A DNA stretch of 64,000 bases, from contig JAULSN010000001.1 of NCBI GenBank assembly GCA_033439765.1, positions 3,968,001 to 4,032,000 of the forward strand, in the 5' to 3' direction. This document shows, piece by piece, positions 46,841-58,689 of the stretch. The DNA comes from Lasiosphaeria ovina. Taxonomy: Eukaryota > Ascomycota > Sordariomycetes > Sordariales > Lasiosphaeriaceae. Below the pieces are notes generated by a model that was given only the letters and a program-made list of their open reading frames with translations, did no database searches and was not told the DNA's origin. Positions within the stretch are counted from its first letter, which is position 1. Every line of letters starts with the position of its first letter. A program made the position numbers and the translations under genes.

Positions 46841-48986
46841 ATGTCTTTTTCATTCTCAGGCACCCCGGGCTCCAGCGCTGCTCCCGGCGCATCAAATACA
46901 ACCACCTCGGCCCCAGGTACAGGCGGCCTTTTTGGCGGCAGAGGAGCAACTACCTCCGGGTCCCCATTCTCATTTGGCCCCTCAGCGACGGGTGCTGCGG
47001 GCGCAAGCCAGCCGGGTGGTGGCGGTGGTCTGTTTGGCAACACAGCATCAACGAGCAACCAACAGCCCGGTAGTCTCTTCGGCAATACTGGAACAAGCAC
47101 ACCCACAACCTCAGGCCCGTCATTCGGCCAAGGCGGAGGAGGCATGTTTGGTGATCCCGCTCAGGGCAAATCTCTGTTTGGCAACACGTCGTCGACGCCG
47201 GCATCCGGAGCCGCTGCCCCAGCAACATCAGCACCAAGTTTATTCGGAGCTACCACGGGCGCCTCGACTCTCAGTACAACAAAGTCAATGGGTGGGGCTG
47301 GGGCTTTGTTTGGATCTGGGACAAGCACTACCCAGTCGGCCGGTGGGCTTTTCGGCGGAAATTCTTTGTTTCCAGCCGGTGGCAACTCCTCCGCCCCGGG
47401 CTCCCAAGCAACCCCTGCAAAGCCAGTGTTTGGCGCCGGATTTGGGTCAACTACTCCAGCAGGCGCTCCTCCTGCCGATAACTCCAAGCCTGCCTCTAAT
47501 ACTTTTAATTCGGCATTGACCTTTGGTACGACACCTGCAGCACCTGGCCAACGCAGCGGCGGAGGAAACCTATTCGGTCAGTCCTCGACACCCGGTACCT
47601 CAACGGCCCCAGCACAGTCTACGGCGGCCACTTCGAGCCTTTTGGGCAACAAACAAGCTCAGCCTCCTGCTTCCGGGACCACGCTTTCAATGTTCAGCAA
47701 CCAGTCTGCGGCATCTTCAGCTGGGCCTAGCGCCCCTGGGAGCACAGCTTCGTCTGGCTCCAATCTCTTCAGCAACACTTCAGCAGCAGTAGCAGCCCCA
47801 GCCGGTTCAACAACAGCAGGTAGCAAGCCTCTTTTCGCGAATACTGCTACGACCACAGCACCTGCAGCGGCACCGATGTCGACTCCCAGCTTGTTCGGAC
47901 CTCTTTCTGCCGCAGCGGCATCAACGTCCACTCCCAGCTTGTTCGCATCTACTCCTGCAGCAGCACCTGCTTCGACAAGTACAACTGCAGGCATGTTCGG
48001 TCCGGCGACAACTTCTGCATCGTCCGCCACACCAGGCCAAACTTCAAATTTGTTCCAGCAGAAGCCAACGTCCACTTTAGCGACGGCAGCTGCCACGACG
48101 ACGACAGCCCCTGCGTCAAGTGGCGCCGGCCTTGGTGCGTCTATCTTGAGTTCCGGCTTAAAGCCTGCCAGTACCACAACAGCCACCACCGCCCCAGCAG
48201 CCCAGGATGGCAAAAACGCTGCAGCAGCCGCTCTTGCAGCCTCCACCATTGGTCCATCGTCTCAGCTGGCACGTCTCAAGAACAAGACCATGGACGAGAT
48301 TATCACCCGCTGGGCAACTGATCTATCCAAATACCAAAAGGAATTCAAGGGCCAGGCGGCAAAGGTGGCTGATTGGGACCGCATGCTCGTAGAGAACGGC
48401 GAGAGGATTCAGAAACTCTATCTCAATACATATGAAGCTGAAAAGATCAGCCACGAGATTGAGCGCCAGCTTTCCAACGTCGAAAGCCAACAGGATGAAC
48501 TCACCGCCTGGCTAGAACGCTACGAGCAGGACTTGACCGAGCTTTCCACGAAGCAAATGGGGTCGAATGAGCAGGTTTCCGGACCGGACCAGGAGCGCGA
48601 ACGCACCTACAAGCTTGCTGAAAAGCTCACGGACCGGCTTGATGATATGGGCAAGGACCTGACCAAGATGATCAAGGAAATCAACGATATGTCCAGTACA
48701 GTGAGCAAGGGTAACAAGCCTGATGATGCTGTAAGTTTCCCGGCCATCTTCTATTTTGCCAAGTATTGAGCTAAACCAATCTACGTTCCAGCTGGGCCAA
48801 ATTGTCCGCGTTCTAAACGGACACCTAACCCAGCTTCAGTGGATTGACTCCAATGCCTCGGCTCTACAAACCAAGGTGGCCGCTGCTCAAAAGGCAAGCG
48901 GCAACATGGGCGCCAGTGTTGGTGGGCGTGAGACAGATGCGGTAGAGAGCTTCTATCGATCTTATAGAGGCGGTGGTTACAAGTAA
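46841..48986 (+). CDS. NSP1: Nucleoporin NSP1 (Nup62 family)
   Basis: Two exons, 46841-48730 and 48792-48986, encode 694 residues. The first ~465 residues are a phenylalanine-glycine repeat region, low in charge and rich in Ser/Thr/Ala/Gly, with many GLFG, SLFG and MFG motifs. The region after residue ~470 is the coiled-coil Nsp1/Nup62 C-terminal domain (KNKTMDEIITRWATDLSKYQ), which anchors the protein in the central channel complex with Nup49/Nup57 and in the Nup82 complex. It ends ESFYRSYRGGGYK. The repeats are mostly xLFG/xMFG rather than the FSFG of yeast Nsp1. The start ATG has A at -3; the frame is open slightly upstream only from a TTG. Confidence 0.95.
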
Positions 48987-49362
48987 ATGCGGGGCTGGAA
49001 GGCATAGTTCTCGGGTCGTACAGACCATGGTAGCTGCTCATGGACTTGGTTTGTTTACATGGATGGCCAAAAACATGAACCATCTTCGAGAAGAAGTTGG
49101 ATTGCATAGAGCTTTGGTGAGAGAGACTAAAATGCATGTATGTACTTGTACAAGTAATGTAGTTCCGCGAGAAGAGGGAGCAAATTGAGTAGTGACAGGT
49201 TTGAGGCAAAGGCCTTGAGCGTCTCCCCTTCACCCCCTTTTGTATTTCTGGTAGGTAGCGGGTGGTGGATTCCTGTCTATTCACTCAAACAGCGTCTCCT
49301 CCGATTATGGATCCTTCCTACACATTATCTGTTCATACCGCACCAGTTGTGGTGTGGCCGCT
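48987..49362. other. Convergent 3' spacer
   Basis: Region between the stops of NSP1 and the IF1 gene. No gene or repeat seen. Confidence 0.5.
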
Positions 49363-50022
49363 TTAGTTGTGTTCGCCGCCCTGGTTCTTCGTAATCTCGT
49401 CGCTATTTGGATTGAAACACATCTTGTTAGTATGTTCCCTCTCGCCATGCATGTCTCCACTGCTTCCCCCGTTGCTGGAGACTTATGAGGAGCTATGGCC
49501 ATGATAGATCAAGAGGGCTCTCCTTACATGTGGTCAGACAACTGCTGGAGGTGAGCCTTTTGCTCCTCAAGCTTCTTCTTGAGCTGCATAAGCTTCTCCT
49601 TCTCACGCTGCTTGATGGCATAGTCCTCGCTGGCCTTCTCTCGCCGTTGGAAGGCGTCACTATATCATGTTTAGTCATGTCAGTAATGTGTTTCCTTTTT
49701 TCCCCTTTTTTCCCCTCGTCCTGGCAGCGCTCCGGCTCTGGGTTGGCTCGACACAGCTGTCACCTCCTCGGCTCCCCCGCATTCTGGACGCTGCATGCTG
49801 CCCTTGCCAGCTAACTGCCGACACAAGTGTAGAAGGAAAAGAAAGAAACCCCGAGAAAGGCTGGAGAAGAACCAAAGGAGGAGGAGCGAGAACGACGCAC
49901 CCTTGGCCGCCCAGCTTGGGGGGTGCCCCGGTATCACCCGCACTCATAGCGCGAGCCGTTGTCGCAAAGCCGGCCCGGCGCGTGCTCGAGCGAGCGACTG
50001 TGTTGAGGGCTGTGCGGAGCAT
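49363..50022 (-). CDS. INH1: Mitochondrial F1F0-ATPase inhibitor IF1
   Basis: Three exons: 50022-49901, 49659-49528 and 49402-49363 (40 bases), encode 97 residues. The N-terminus is a clear presequence (MLRTALNTVARSSTRRAGF) with a likely cleavage near the ARAMSAGD segment. The mature part has the conserved inhibitory helix (GDAFQRREKASEDYAIKQRE) and a C-terminal coiled coil (KEKLMQLKKKLEEQKAHLQQ). Splicing at a TACTAAC branch adds HIDEITKNQGGEHN. IF1 blocks ATP hydrolysis by the mitochondrial ATP synthase when the membrane potential falls. If intron 2 is retained, translation stops at once (SDHM-stop), which would shorten the coiled coil. Confidence 0.92.
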
Positions 50023-52197
50023 CTTGAATGGTGTTGTTATTGATTTGATTAGAGAAGCGTTGAGGGTGCGTGGTGGGAAATGTGAATGGCGGTTGTTGAT
50101 GCAATTGGGGTTATTTTGGATGGCCTGATCATTCGAGGGAGAGAGCTTTTGCTAAACGTCAAGCTTCCGTCGTTGCGGGACAATCGAAAGCTCCGGCGTG
50201 ACCCGCCCTGGACGAAAGTCGGATCCCTACCCTACCCTGCTATCGCTGCAGTGAGCAGTTGAAGCCTGAGGCACAAACTGCCCAGGTGGTACTTTACTCC
50301 TCAGGCTGCCAGGATGGGTCTGTTCGCCTTACCCCGCTAAACAACGGGATGAAGGTCGCTCTGGGGAAAACATCAGGGTCCATCCATTTACACACATCCG
50401 AATAGCAGCAAGCCTTCCCTTGTTCCACCCCAGATATATCAACATGGAGAGAAGACATACGATTAGCACTTTCTAGGATAATCCTCACCAGTGAGCTATT
50501 CCGTAGATGACGCACAAGCAATACAAAAGGTGAGGAAAGCAAAGAAAGGATTCCTCAAATCTGCACATCTTAGCCCTTGGTTATTTACCTCCGTAAGAAT
50601 ATCCGTACCCCTGGCTACACAACAATCATTGATGTTTTGATTCTATAAACTGGCCACTATTCCAGGGCTGCGTACGCTCGTGCTACTATTGCTATAACGC
50701 GCCCGAGATACAGATAGGTACAAGGCGTGCCGTTGCCTCGCAACTGTAGGGTCTCGCCTGGCCGCCATGGTTTGTCCCAGTTTACTCAGGGAACATGCGG
50801 ACTGCGAGCTGAATCTGTGAGAAGATATACCTCTGGATGGGTTGGTTATACTGTAGTAGGGGATAAGATAGAGATCCGAAAGAGGCCCATCACGATGCAA
50901 ATGGTATAAAACGCAATCTCTGTCAAATCTTGAGCTTAACCTAATCTCTCACAGGGCCCAATCCTGCCCTGACTTGAAGTTCCAAGTGAGACAGTGTCAA
51001 GTTGCGCCTTGTGGTTTACTGGAAGAGAATCGACCGATACAAAACATTAAATTGGAAGCAGGCCTAGTCAGACGCGGAAAGCTGTTGGACTGTTGCCGGC
51101 GTTTGTTCGTAGATTGCGCTGTCGGATTTGTTTCAGGCGAACGACAAACCCTTATCTTGGGCCTTTCTGTGTGGGTGTTCGTGTGAGATACCTCAGAAGA
51201 TCAAATTATGTACCGTTCCAGTGGGCGGTACATGTACCTCCGGTACTCGAAGTATACAATCCAATCCCTGAATGTTTGTTGGCGTGGTACCTAGAGACTA
51301 CAAATGTAAAGATCACAGTAAATATAATGGCTAGGAAAAGCCTTTTATAGGTATTTCTGGGATGGAGAAAGGCCTCCAAGATTCTAAAATAGGGATTATA
51401 ATCGCTTTTACCTCCGTCAGTAAAAATAGCCTTCAGGGCGAGCCGTAAGTTATTTAGGCCTTTCAAATCTTGGAGAGTTCCCCACTAACAAACATTCAGG
51501 GATTGGAGTGTAAATGCACTGCCGAGTACCTGAGTTGCTCAGCGATCGATTTTGGAGGGAGCCGCATGGCTGAAACGTCGCTGGGCCGTGCAACTTGCCC
51601 TATGAATACTGGCAGAACGCTCACTATAACTGAGTACATGCAAAACTTTGGCTGGTCTCAAGTACATACAGAAAAGTACCAAGCGGGGGCCTACGTGAAG
51701 AAGGTTGTCATGATGCTTCCGGAGTACTTGAAAGAACCTGACAAATAATCCACAAATAAATATAGACGCAAATCAGTCTGTTGCGAAATAAAAAAGATCA
51801 AAAAATGATGGACTGCTACCTTTTTCGTTTCATAGTCGAGCTTTGGGAGAGTGACGTACTTTACACAGCTCGTCACGTGCTCTTTATGTACCTTGGACGT
51901 AGGTCCTAAACAGGGAGTGCGGCCGTGCAGCCCAAATTTCGCTGCACCCACGTTAACGCACGGCATCCCGCCGCCCTGTGTTGTCGTTGCACTTTCCTTG
52001 CCTTGCTACCCCCTTCCCTCATTTCCAACTTTGCATCCAAACCTAAACCAGTGCTTCTTCCCCATTTTCTCCCCTCCTTTCAGCATCGAGCCGAAAACAA
52101 TCAAAAGTCAACACCCACCAAGTCCCAGACTACTGTGACTTTTCTTGAGAACAATATCTTGTTGTCGTCCCGCTTTGCACAGGTGCCCCCAGAACAG
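50023..52197. promoter_or_regulatory. Divergent intergenic region between IF1 and 14-3-3
   Basis: About 2.2 kb, with an inverted-repeat element at 51257-51510 (separate entry). The final ~250 bp before 52197 is pyrimidine-rich and is the probable promoter and first leader exon of the 14-3-3 gene. No other gene recognised. Confidence 0.5.
51257..51510. mobile_element. MITE-like inverted-repeat element, copy A
   Basis: 254-bp unit whose ends are inverted repeats of about 31 bp with 27 matches; the shared core is TCCAATCCCTGAATGTTTGT. Both ends are flanked by TA, as expected for a Tc1/mariner-type target duplication. It has no coding capacity, so it would be non-autonomous. A diverged copy lies at 62978-63214 in the opposite orientation. 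Internal similarity between the two includes a right-end segment around AGGGCGAGC. Confidence 0.65.
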
Positions 52198-52642
52198 GTG
52201 AGTCGACATTGTCCTTCCCGCCCCGACCACTACATCATATGCCCGCATCCTACCTCGCCCTCTGTCGTCATCGCCGATGCGACAACACAATGCCCTCGCC
52301 CGCCGGAGCTGCCCTCGCCATGGCCTCGTCGTCCCGGGCTACCGGCTCAATTGCCTCGCAAGCCGAGCCAAACCCAGCGTGTCTTGCCCGACGCGGCGCT
52401 GGAAGGCTGGATAGGGCTGCGCATACCCCACCGTGAGCGGGGGGCCTTCTTTGCTAGTCATGAAGTCAGCACGGCGCATTCGCCTCAGCATCACCAGTCC
52501 TCTGGGAGCAGTGATGCTTCACGCGCCGGCATCGACTCCCTTGGTTTTTGAATCGCACACTCTGGTTTACCACCACGGCCGCCTCACCGACACGCCCCAC
52601 ACGGAGCCTCTTCCTGCCCAGCGCTAACTAGTGTCTCTTCAG
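52198..52642 (+). other. Leader (5'UTR) intron of the 14-3-3 gene
   Basis: A CAG/GTGAGT donor at 52198 and a branch CTAAC at 52625 with a TTCAG acceptor at 52642 define a 445-nt intron ending 17 nt before the start codon. It contains several ATGs that would otherwise lie upstream of the 14-3-3 start, so removing it is probably required for efficient translation. Confidence 0.7.
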
Positions 52643-52659
52643 ATATCAATTCGAGCAAA

Positions 52660-53706
<1,047 letters not shown>

Positions 53707-54374
53707 ACTGGTGTATACATTTCCGAGGTATCGTCATCGTGATAACCCCTGGCTGATCTTGGCAAACCCCTGGTGGAAATGGTGTTGTTGGAGCGTGGAC
53801 TGGAGACCCCCCCCCCCCCTCGAGTATCTTTGCATGCTTTACGCAAATACACAGACTTAAGAATTGTGGGCGAATCTCACAACGGCTGAGGGGCTAGAGA
53901 GCAGAGCATATTTGGAGGGTTTCGTTTTCAGATTGCTTGCCTTTAGACTCTTGATGCACCGGAAGATCGTCTGGACAGTAAAATCCAAACCCCCTTTTCT
54001 CAAGTGACGAGTGTTTCTTAGTTGGCCCTGGTTCAGGTTCTGGCTGCTTTAGGTTGCGCGGATTGCTTTTAGACACAATTCACCCCCAATACCAGCCCAG
54101 TTCTTGGGGTCTGCTGTTAAATTCCATGAGCCGTGATCCCTGTTATGACGACCTATCGATACATCGTCCTATATAATTTTAAAGACAGGTATCATGTCGA
54201 CAAAGGCACGTGGTAGTAATTTTGGCGGGTGGCTTGACGTTATCTCGGCCTAGTGCCGAATAAATATAACGGCGTTACATTGGCGATCACTCGTACGTGC
54301 TCTCACATGAAGTGTCACCACCGCCGTCAATATCAAGATCACCGCGAAACCCGTCTTGGTTATCACTGGCTGTC
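53707..54374. other. Convergent 3' region with C-homopolymer
   Basis: 3' ends of 14-3-3 and DPH4. It contains a run of 13 C at 53807-53819. No gene seen. Confidence 0.5.
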
Positions 54375-54992
54375 CTAATTCCTCTTAGTCCCACCATCGT
54401 CCCCGTCATCTTCATCTACAACAGCAAAGTGAATTCTCAGCCAGAGGCTGCAATCCGCGCAGCCAACCATCAGTTCGCCCAAATCAACGGCCTCTTCCAA
54501 ATCAGCCTCACCAAAGAGATAGCCACGCGCATTGCCACACCGGCACCCTCGGTACCACTCCTGCTCCCCGTCTCCGCGCTGGTCAGAGTCAAGATCGTCG
54601 AGGTCGACGTTCTCAATCCCTGTCTGGAAGTTGAGCTGGAATGCGGTGGTACCAGCGCCTGACGAAGACGGGGAGGTGGTTGATAGCAGTCTCAGTGCTT
54701 GGTCGTACTCGGCCCGCTGTGGTGGGCTCGAGAGCACGGCGTACGCGGCTGAGATTTGGTCTACGCTGAAGACGGCATGATGCTGTTGTAGATCGTGAGA
54801 GCGTTGGTTTATGAATGATGATGCAAGTTGCTGCTGCTTCTTCTTTTTGTCAGGGTGGTGGCGGAGAAGCGCACGCCGGTAGGCATGCTTGATAAAAGAC
54901 CTGGCATCATCCCCATGTTCGGGGATGGAGGCGGGGGAGATCCCGAGGATTTCATAGTATGAGGTGGAAGAAGGAGAAATGTGGGTTGACAT
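54375..54992 (-). CDS. DPH4: Diphthamide biosynthesis J-protein DPH4
   Basis: Single exon, 205 residues, start at 54992 (MSTHISPSSTSYYEILG, A at -3). A J-domain occupies residues ~12-100, with the HPD motif in LLRHHPDKKKKQ. The C-terminal half is a DPH-type (CSL) zinc-binding domain: EWYRGCRCGNARGYLF and then LGELMVGCADCSLWLRI supply the four cysteines. DPH4/Jjj3 supports the first step of diphthamide synthesis on elongation factor 2, by delivering iron/electrons or acting with Hsp70. The extension upstream of the chosen start is open but lies in the leader. It ends in an acidic tail. Confidence 0.92.
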   Translation of the reverse strand: MSTHISPSSTSYYEILGISPASIPEHGDDARSFIKHAYRRALLRHHPDKKKKQQQLASSFINQRSHDLQQHHAVFSVDQISAAYAVLSSPPQRAEYDQALRLLSTTSPSSSGAGTTAFQLNFQTGIENVDLDDLDSDQRGDGEQEWYRGCRCGNARGYLFGEADLEEAVDLGELMVGCADCSLWLRIHFAVVDEDDGDDGGTKRN

Positions 54993-55541
54993 GGTGTCGG
55001 TCTCCTTGGGATTATTGGGGACAAGAAACCCTTGGCAGGTGGTGATTGCTGGCGTGGGTGGTGATAGTGAGGGGACACTGAACATGTTTATGAGAAATAA
55101 GGACAAAAATCTTAGCATTCTCCCCAAGATTGATCACGTGCGTTTGAACAAGCAAAAAGAAAGCGCCGCTTGGGGAATGGACAAGATAGAAGAACATCAA
55201 AAGACTTGCGCCATGTCAGAGAATACGGCAAAAGCAAATTGGAGGTCCGCACCGAGGAAGTCACCAAAGCTTCGTCAAGTGGAACTCAGTCAGGAAAGAT
55301 ATCAAGAGAAGCAGCAAAGCTCGGACAGCGCGAGCTTAGAGGAGAGCAGACAAGGAAAATAAGGCGGTTGTTGAGACCAGACAATACTCAAGTCCAAGAA
55401 TATTCGACATTGATTGCAAGAGAGGTAAGGTATATACGGCGGGAATCAAGACTCGTGGGAAATTATGTTGTACATTGACAATCGTACAGTCTATACACGT
55501 AGTCGCTTTGGCGCGGCCAGCATTTTGCAGCCTCTGGCAGC
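54993..55541. other. Intergenic region upstream of DPH4
   Basis: 550 bp between two co-oriented minus-strand genes. It is the likely DPH4 promoter plus the mL59 3' end. Frames here show no family resemblance. Confidence 0.5.
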
Positions 55542-56196
55542 TTATTTCGGCCACCTGGTCCAGTTCCGTTTCCCAACCTGCCAAGGTGAGTCGTGAATTA
55601 GTTTCCAGGTTAAGAAAATAGAGCGTAGGAGTTAAAGGAGTTCTTGGGGGGGGGGGGGGGGGGGGGGGGGATGGCGTACCTTCTTCCATTCTCTGATGAG
55701 ATCGGGCATGTCCAACATAGCCTTTCTCCGCTTCTCCATCCTATCGACCAACCCAGGTTAGCAAAGCCGTTGCAATTCGCAGAGTCCAGTAGGGGACATA
55801 CTTTGCGACGAGGTGCCTCTCGTGCTTGTGACCCTTCACCTTCTCGCCAACGCCCGTGCCCTTGACCCGCAACCCCAGCTCGACTCTCTTTCGTATCCTC
55901 TCCTCGGTGCCCTTGGTCGTGAAGGGCAGCAGCTCCTCAACGCCGTGTGTGCGCGCTAGTTTCACCAGCTCGGCCTGGCGCCGCAGCGAGTACTTCGGGT
56001 CGTGCCATCTCCCTGTCACGGGGTGCTTGGTCGAGAGGAACGGGTTGGGCGCCTCCTCTTGATAGGGCGTCTTGGCTGACTCGGGCGCGGTGCCCTCGGG
56101 CAAGATGGTCGCAGCGGGATACCGCGCGAAGAAGGTGCGAAGTCGCGGCGGAAGCGACAACGCCAGTTGGATGTGCTTCTGAGAGATAGACGCCAT
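55542..56196 (-). CDS. MRPL25: Mitochondrial large-subunit ribosomal protein mL59
   Basis: Three exons: 56196-55802, 55740-55680 and 55577-55542 (36 bases), encode 163 residues. It matches the mL59/Mrpl25 family: HIQLALSLPPRLRTFFARYP at the start, NPFLSTKHPVTGRWHDPKYS in the middle, and after splicing LVAK-MEKRRKAMLDMP, then IREWKK-VGKRNWTRWPK at the end. Branches are CTAAC (intron 1) and TTAAC (intron 2). Intron 2 holds 25 consecutive C on the sense strand (G on the plus strand, 55646-55670). The protein is part of the mitochondrial large subunit near the tunnel side. Head-to-head with PRP28, 339 bp apart. Confidence 0.9.
55646..55670. repeat. G25/C25 homopolymer in mL59 intron 2
   Basis: 25 uninterrupted G on the plus strand, directly next to the 5' splice site of mL59 intron 2. 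The true length may vary or be mis-sequenced. Confidence 0.9.
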
Positions 56197-56535
56197 GGCG
56201 AGACTATTCGAATTGGGGTTGTCGTCTAGTTGCTCGTCGCTCCCCCGGACAAGCTCTCTAAGAAAAAGGCTTCCCGGAATTCAATTGGTTGAGTCGCTGA
56301 CTAAACGGGTACTGATGGAGAAGCCCCACCAAAAAGTTGACGTACCGTGCGTGCCTTCCCGTACCATACCTCCAGTTACTGCTCCACGCCAAACCAACCT
56401 CGAAGTTATCCCCTGTTGCGAGCTCTTGTGAACAACGAAGTCTACACGTAGTCCACACCTCCAGCGCAGCCCAAGTTTCTGCGAGCGTCAAAAGGCTTCA
56501 ATATCGGCGACCTTAACAGCTTCGTAGCCGTCAAA
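56197..56535. promoter_or_regulatory. Divergent promoter mL59 / PRP28
   Basis: 339 bp separate the two start codons, so promoters and leaders must be compact or shared. No further motif is assigned. Confidence 0.55.
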
Positions 56536-58689
56536 ATGAGCGACAAAATCACGACGAGACGTGAGCCTCCTGACCTGGCTGCGCTCCTGCGCAAGCGGAA
56601 GGCTGAAGAAGAGCTTGCTGCAAAACCGCGTTTCATATCAAAGAAGGAGCGAGAGCGGCTGGAGGCAGAGAAACAAGCCAAGGAGGAGGAAGATCGCAAG
56701 CTCAAGGAAGAGCCGCGGCCAAGGGACAACCAGGCCAACTGCAACCAAACTGTAGATGGCATGCACAGATCCCGACAGCCTCCCCGACAAGGCATACCAA
56801 CGGGGCCAAAAGCGATGCGCAACGGAGCGAATAACGAAGATGCGCCAAAATTCTCCAACGGCGGTGGGAACCGCCAAAACGTAAGACGCGGCCCAGGCAA
56901 CAACGAAGACGATGAGCGCAAAAGCAAGATGGAGAGAAACGACGAGGCAGAACTTCGCGCTCGATACATGGGCCCAGTAGTGAACCAGTCCACATTCTCG
57001 GCAAAGAAGAAGCGGAGGAGGACAGCAGCAAACAAGTTCAACTTTGAGTGGGATGCCGACGACGATACGAGCCGACCGTTTGACCCCATTTACGCCGAGC
57101 GGGTCGAACCGCTTATCCGGCTCGGAGGCTACGAGATGACAGATGAGCTAGCCAGGCGGAAGGCCGATGCCATTCGGCGCGGCGACCCGGTGACGGGAGA
57201 GCAGCGCGCCAGAGAGTACATGGACCAGCACGAGCGGGCTAAGAAGCAAGGGGAGCGCAAGAACTTGGGCAAGCACTGGTCCGAAAAGAGTTTGGACGAC
57301 ATGAAGGAGCGCGATTGGCGCATCTTCAAGGAAAACTTTGGCATCGCCACCAAGGGCGGCTCTATCCCCAACCCCATGCGGAGCTGGGAAGAGTCCAAGA
57401 TATCGCAACGTCTTCTCCGAGTTGTCGCCGATGTTGGCTACGAAGAGCCATCGCCTATTCAGAGGGCCGCTATCCCGATTGCTCTCCAGGCGCGAGACCT
57501 AATCGGTGTCGCCGTTACTGGTTCCGGAAAAACGGCCGCCTTTCTGTTGCCTCTGCTTGAATACATCACTGAACTGCCCGCCCTTTCCGAATACAACAAG
57601 AACGATGGGCCTTACGCCCTCATCCTTGCCCCTACTCGAGAACTGGTGCAGCAGATCGAATCTGAGGCGCGAAAGTTTGCCACCCCTCTAGGGTTCACCG
57701 TTGTCAGCATCGTCGGTGGGCACTCGCTAGAAGAGCAGGCCTTTGCCCTGAGGAACGGAGCGGAGATCATCGTTGCGACACCTGGTCGTCTTGTGGATTG
57801 TCTTGAGCGTCGACTGCTTGTCTTTACCCAGTGCTGCTACGTTATTATGGACGAAGCAGATCGCATGATTGACCAGGGCTTTGAGGAGCCTCTCACCAAG
57901 ATCCTCGACGCCCTTCCGGTAACCAACGAGAAGCCGGATACGGATGACGCAGAGAACCCACAACTTATGAGCCGGTACCTGGGTGGGAAGGATCGCTACC
58001 GGCAGACGATGATGTATACCGCCACTATGCCGCCTCTGGTAGAGAGAATTGCCAAGAAATATCTACGACGCCCAGCGATTGTCACCATCGGTAATGCGGG
58101 AGAGGCGGTGGATACCGTCGAGCAGCGGGTTGAGTTTGTCACGGGAGAAGACAAGCGGAAGAAGAGACTCAACGAGATTCTCCACTCGGGCCAGTTCAAA
58201 CCGCCCATCATTGTTTTTGTCAACATCAAGCGAAACTGCGACATGATTGCCCGCGACATCAAGGGCATGGGATTTTCGGCCGTCACCCTACACGGAAGCA
58301 AGACACAGGAGCAGCGTGAGGCGGCGCTGTTGTCGCTGCGAAACGGCCAGATCGACATCCTAGTCGCCACCGATCTCGCTGGACGTGGTATTGATGTTCC
58401 GGACGTGTCCCTGGTCGTGAACTTCAACATGGCCATGAGCATCGAGTCTTATACACATCGTATTGGACGCACAGGTCGTGCAGGCAAGAGCGGTGTTGCC
58501 ATCACGTTCCTGGGCCCCGAAGACAATGACGTGCTGTACGACTTGCGGCAGATCATTTCGAAGTCTTCGATATCTAAGGTGCCAGAAGAGTTGCGCCGAC
58601 ACGAGGCTGCGCAGTCAAAACCACAGCGCGGGCAGAAGAAGCTTGAGGACAGCGGAGGTTTTGGCGGGAAAGGCGGAAACTGGCAATGA
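56536..58689 (+). CDS. PRP28: DEAD-box pre-mRNA splicing helicase PRP28
   Basis: Single exon, 717 residues. The N-terminal ~240 residues are charged and Arg/Glu/Lys-rich, as in DDX23/Prp28, with the conserved FNFEWDADDDTS. Helicase motifs are in order: Q motif (YEEPSPIQRAAIPIALQ), I (TGSGKT), Ia (PTRELVQQ), II (DEAD), III as TAT in MYTATMPP, IV-V (ATDLAGRGIDVP) and VI (HRIGRTGRAG). A Ser-Gln-Lys tail ends GGFGGKGGNWQ. Prp28 exchanges U1 for U6 at the 5' splice site during spliceosome activation. The upstream context (A at -3) supports the first ATG. Confidence 0.95.
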   Translation: MSDKITTRREPPDLAALLRKRKAEEELAAKPRFISKKERERLEAEKQAKEEEDRKLKEEPRPRDNQANCNQTVDGMHRSRQPPRQGIPTGPKAMRNGANNEDAPKFSNGGGNRQNVRRGPGNNEDDERKSKMERNDEAELRARYMGPVVNQSTFSAKKKRRRTAANKFNFEWDADDDTSRPFDPIYAERVEPLIRLGGYEMTDELARRKADAIRRGDPVTGEQRAREYMDQHERAKKQGERKNLGKHWSEKSLDDMKERDWRIFKENFGIATKGGSIPNPMRSWEESKISQRLLRVVADVGYEEPSPIQRAAIPIALQARDLIGVAVTGSGKTAAFLLPLLEYITELPALSEYNKNDGPYALILAPTRELVQQIESEARKFATPLGFTVVSIVGGHSLEEQAFALRNGAEIIVATPGRLVDCLERRLLVFTQCCYVIMDEADRMIDQGFEEPLTKILDALPVTNEKPDTDDAENPQLMSRYLGGKDRYRQTMMYTATMPPLVERIAKKYLRRPAIVTIGNAGEAVDTVEQRVEFVTGEDKRKKRLNEILHSGQFKPPIIVFVNIKRNCDMIARDIKGMGFSAVTLHGSKTQEQREAALLSLRNGQIDILVATDLAGRGIDVPDVSLVVNFNMAMSIESYTHRIGRTGRAGKSGVAITFLGPEDNDVLYDLRQIISKSSISKVPEELRRHEAAQSKPQRGQKKLEDSGGFGGKGGNWQ

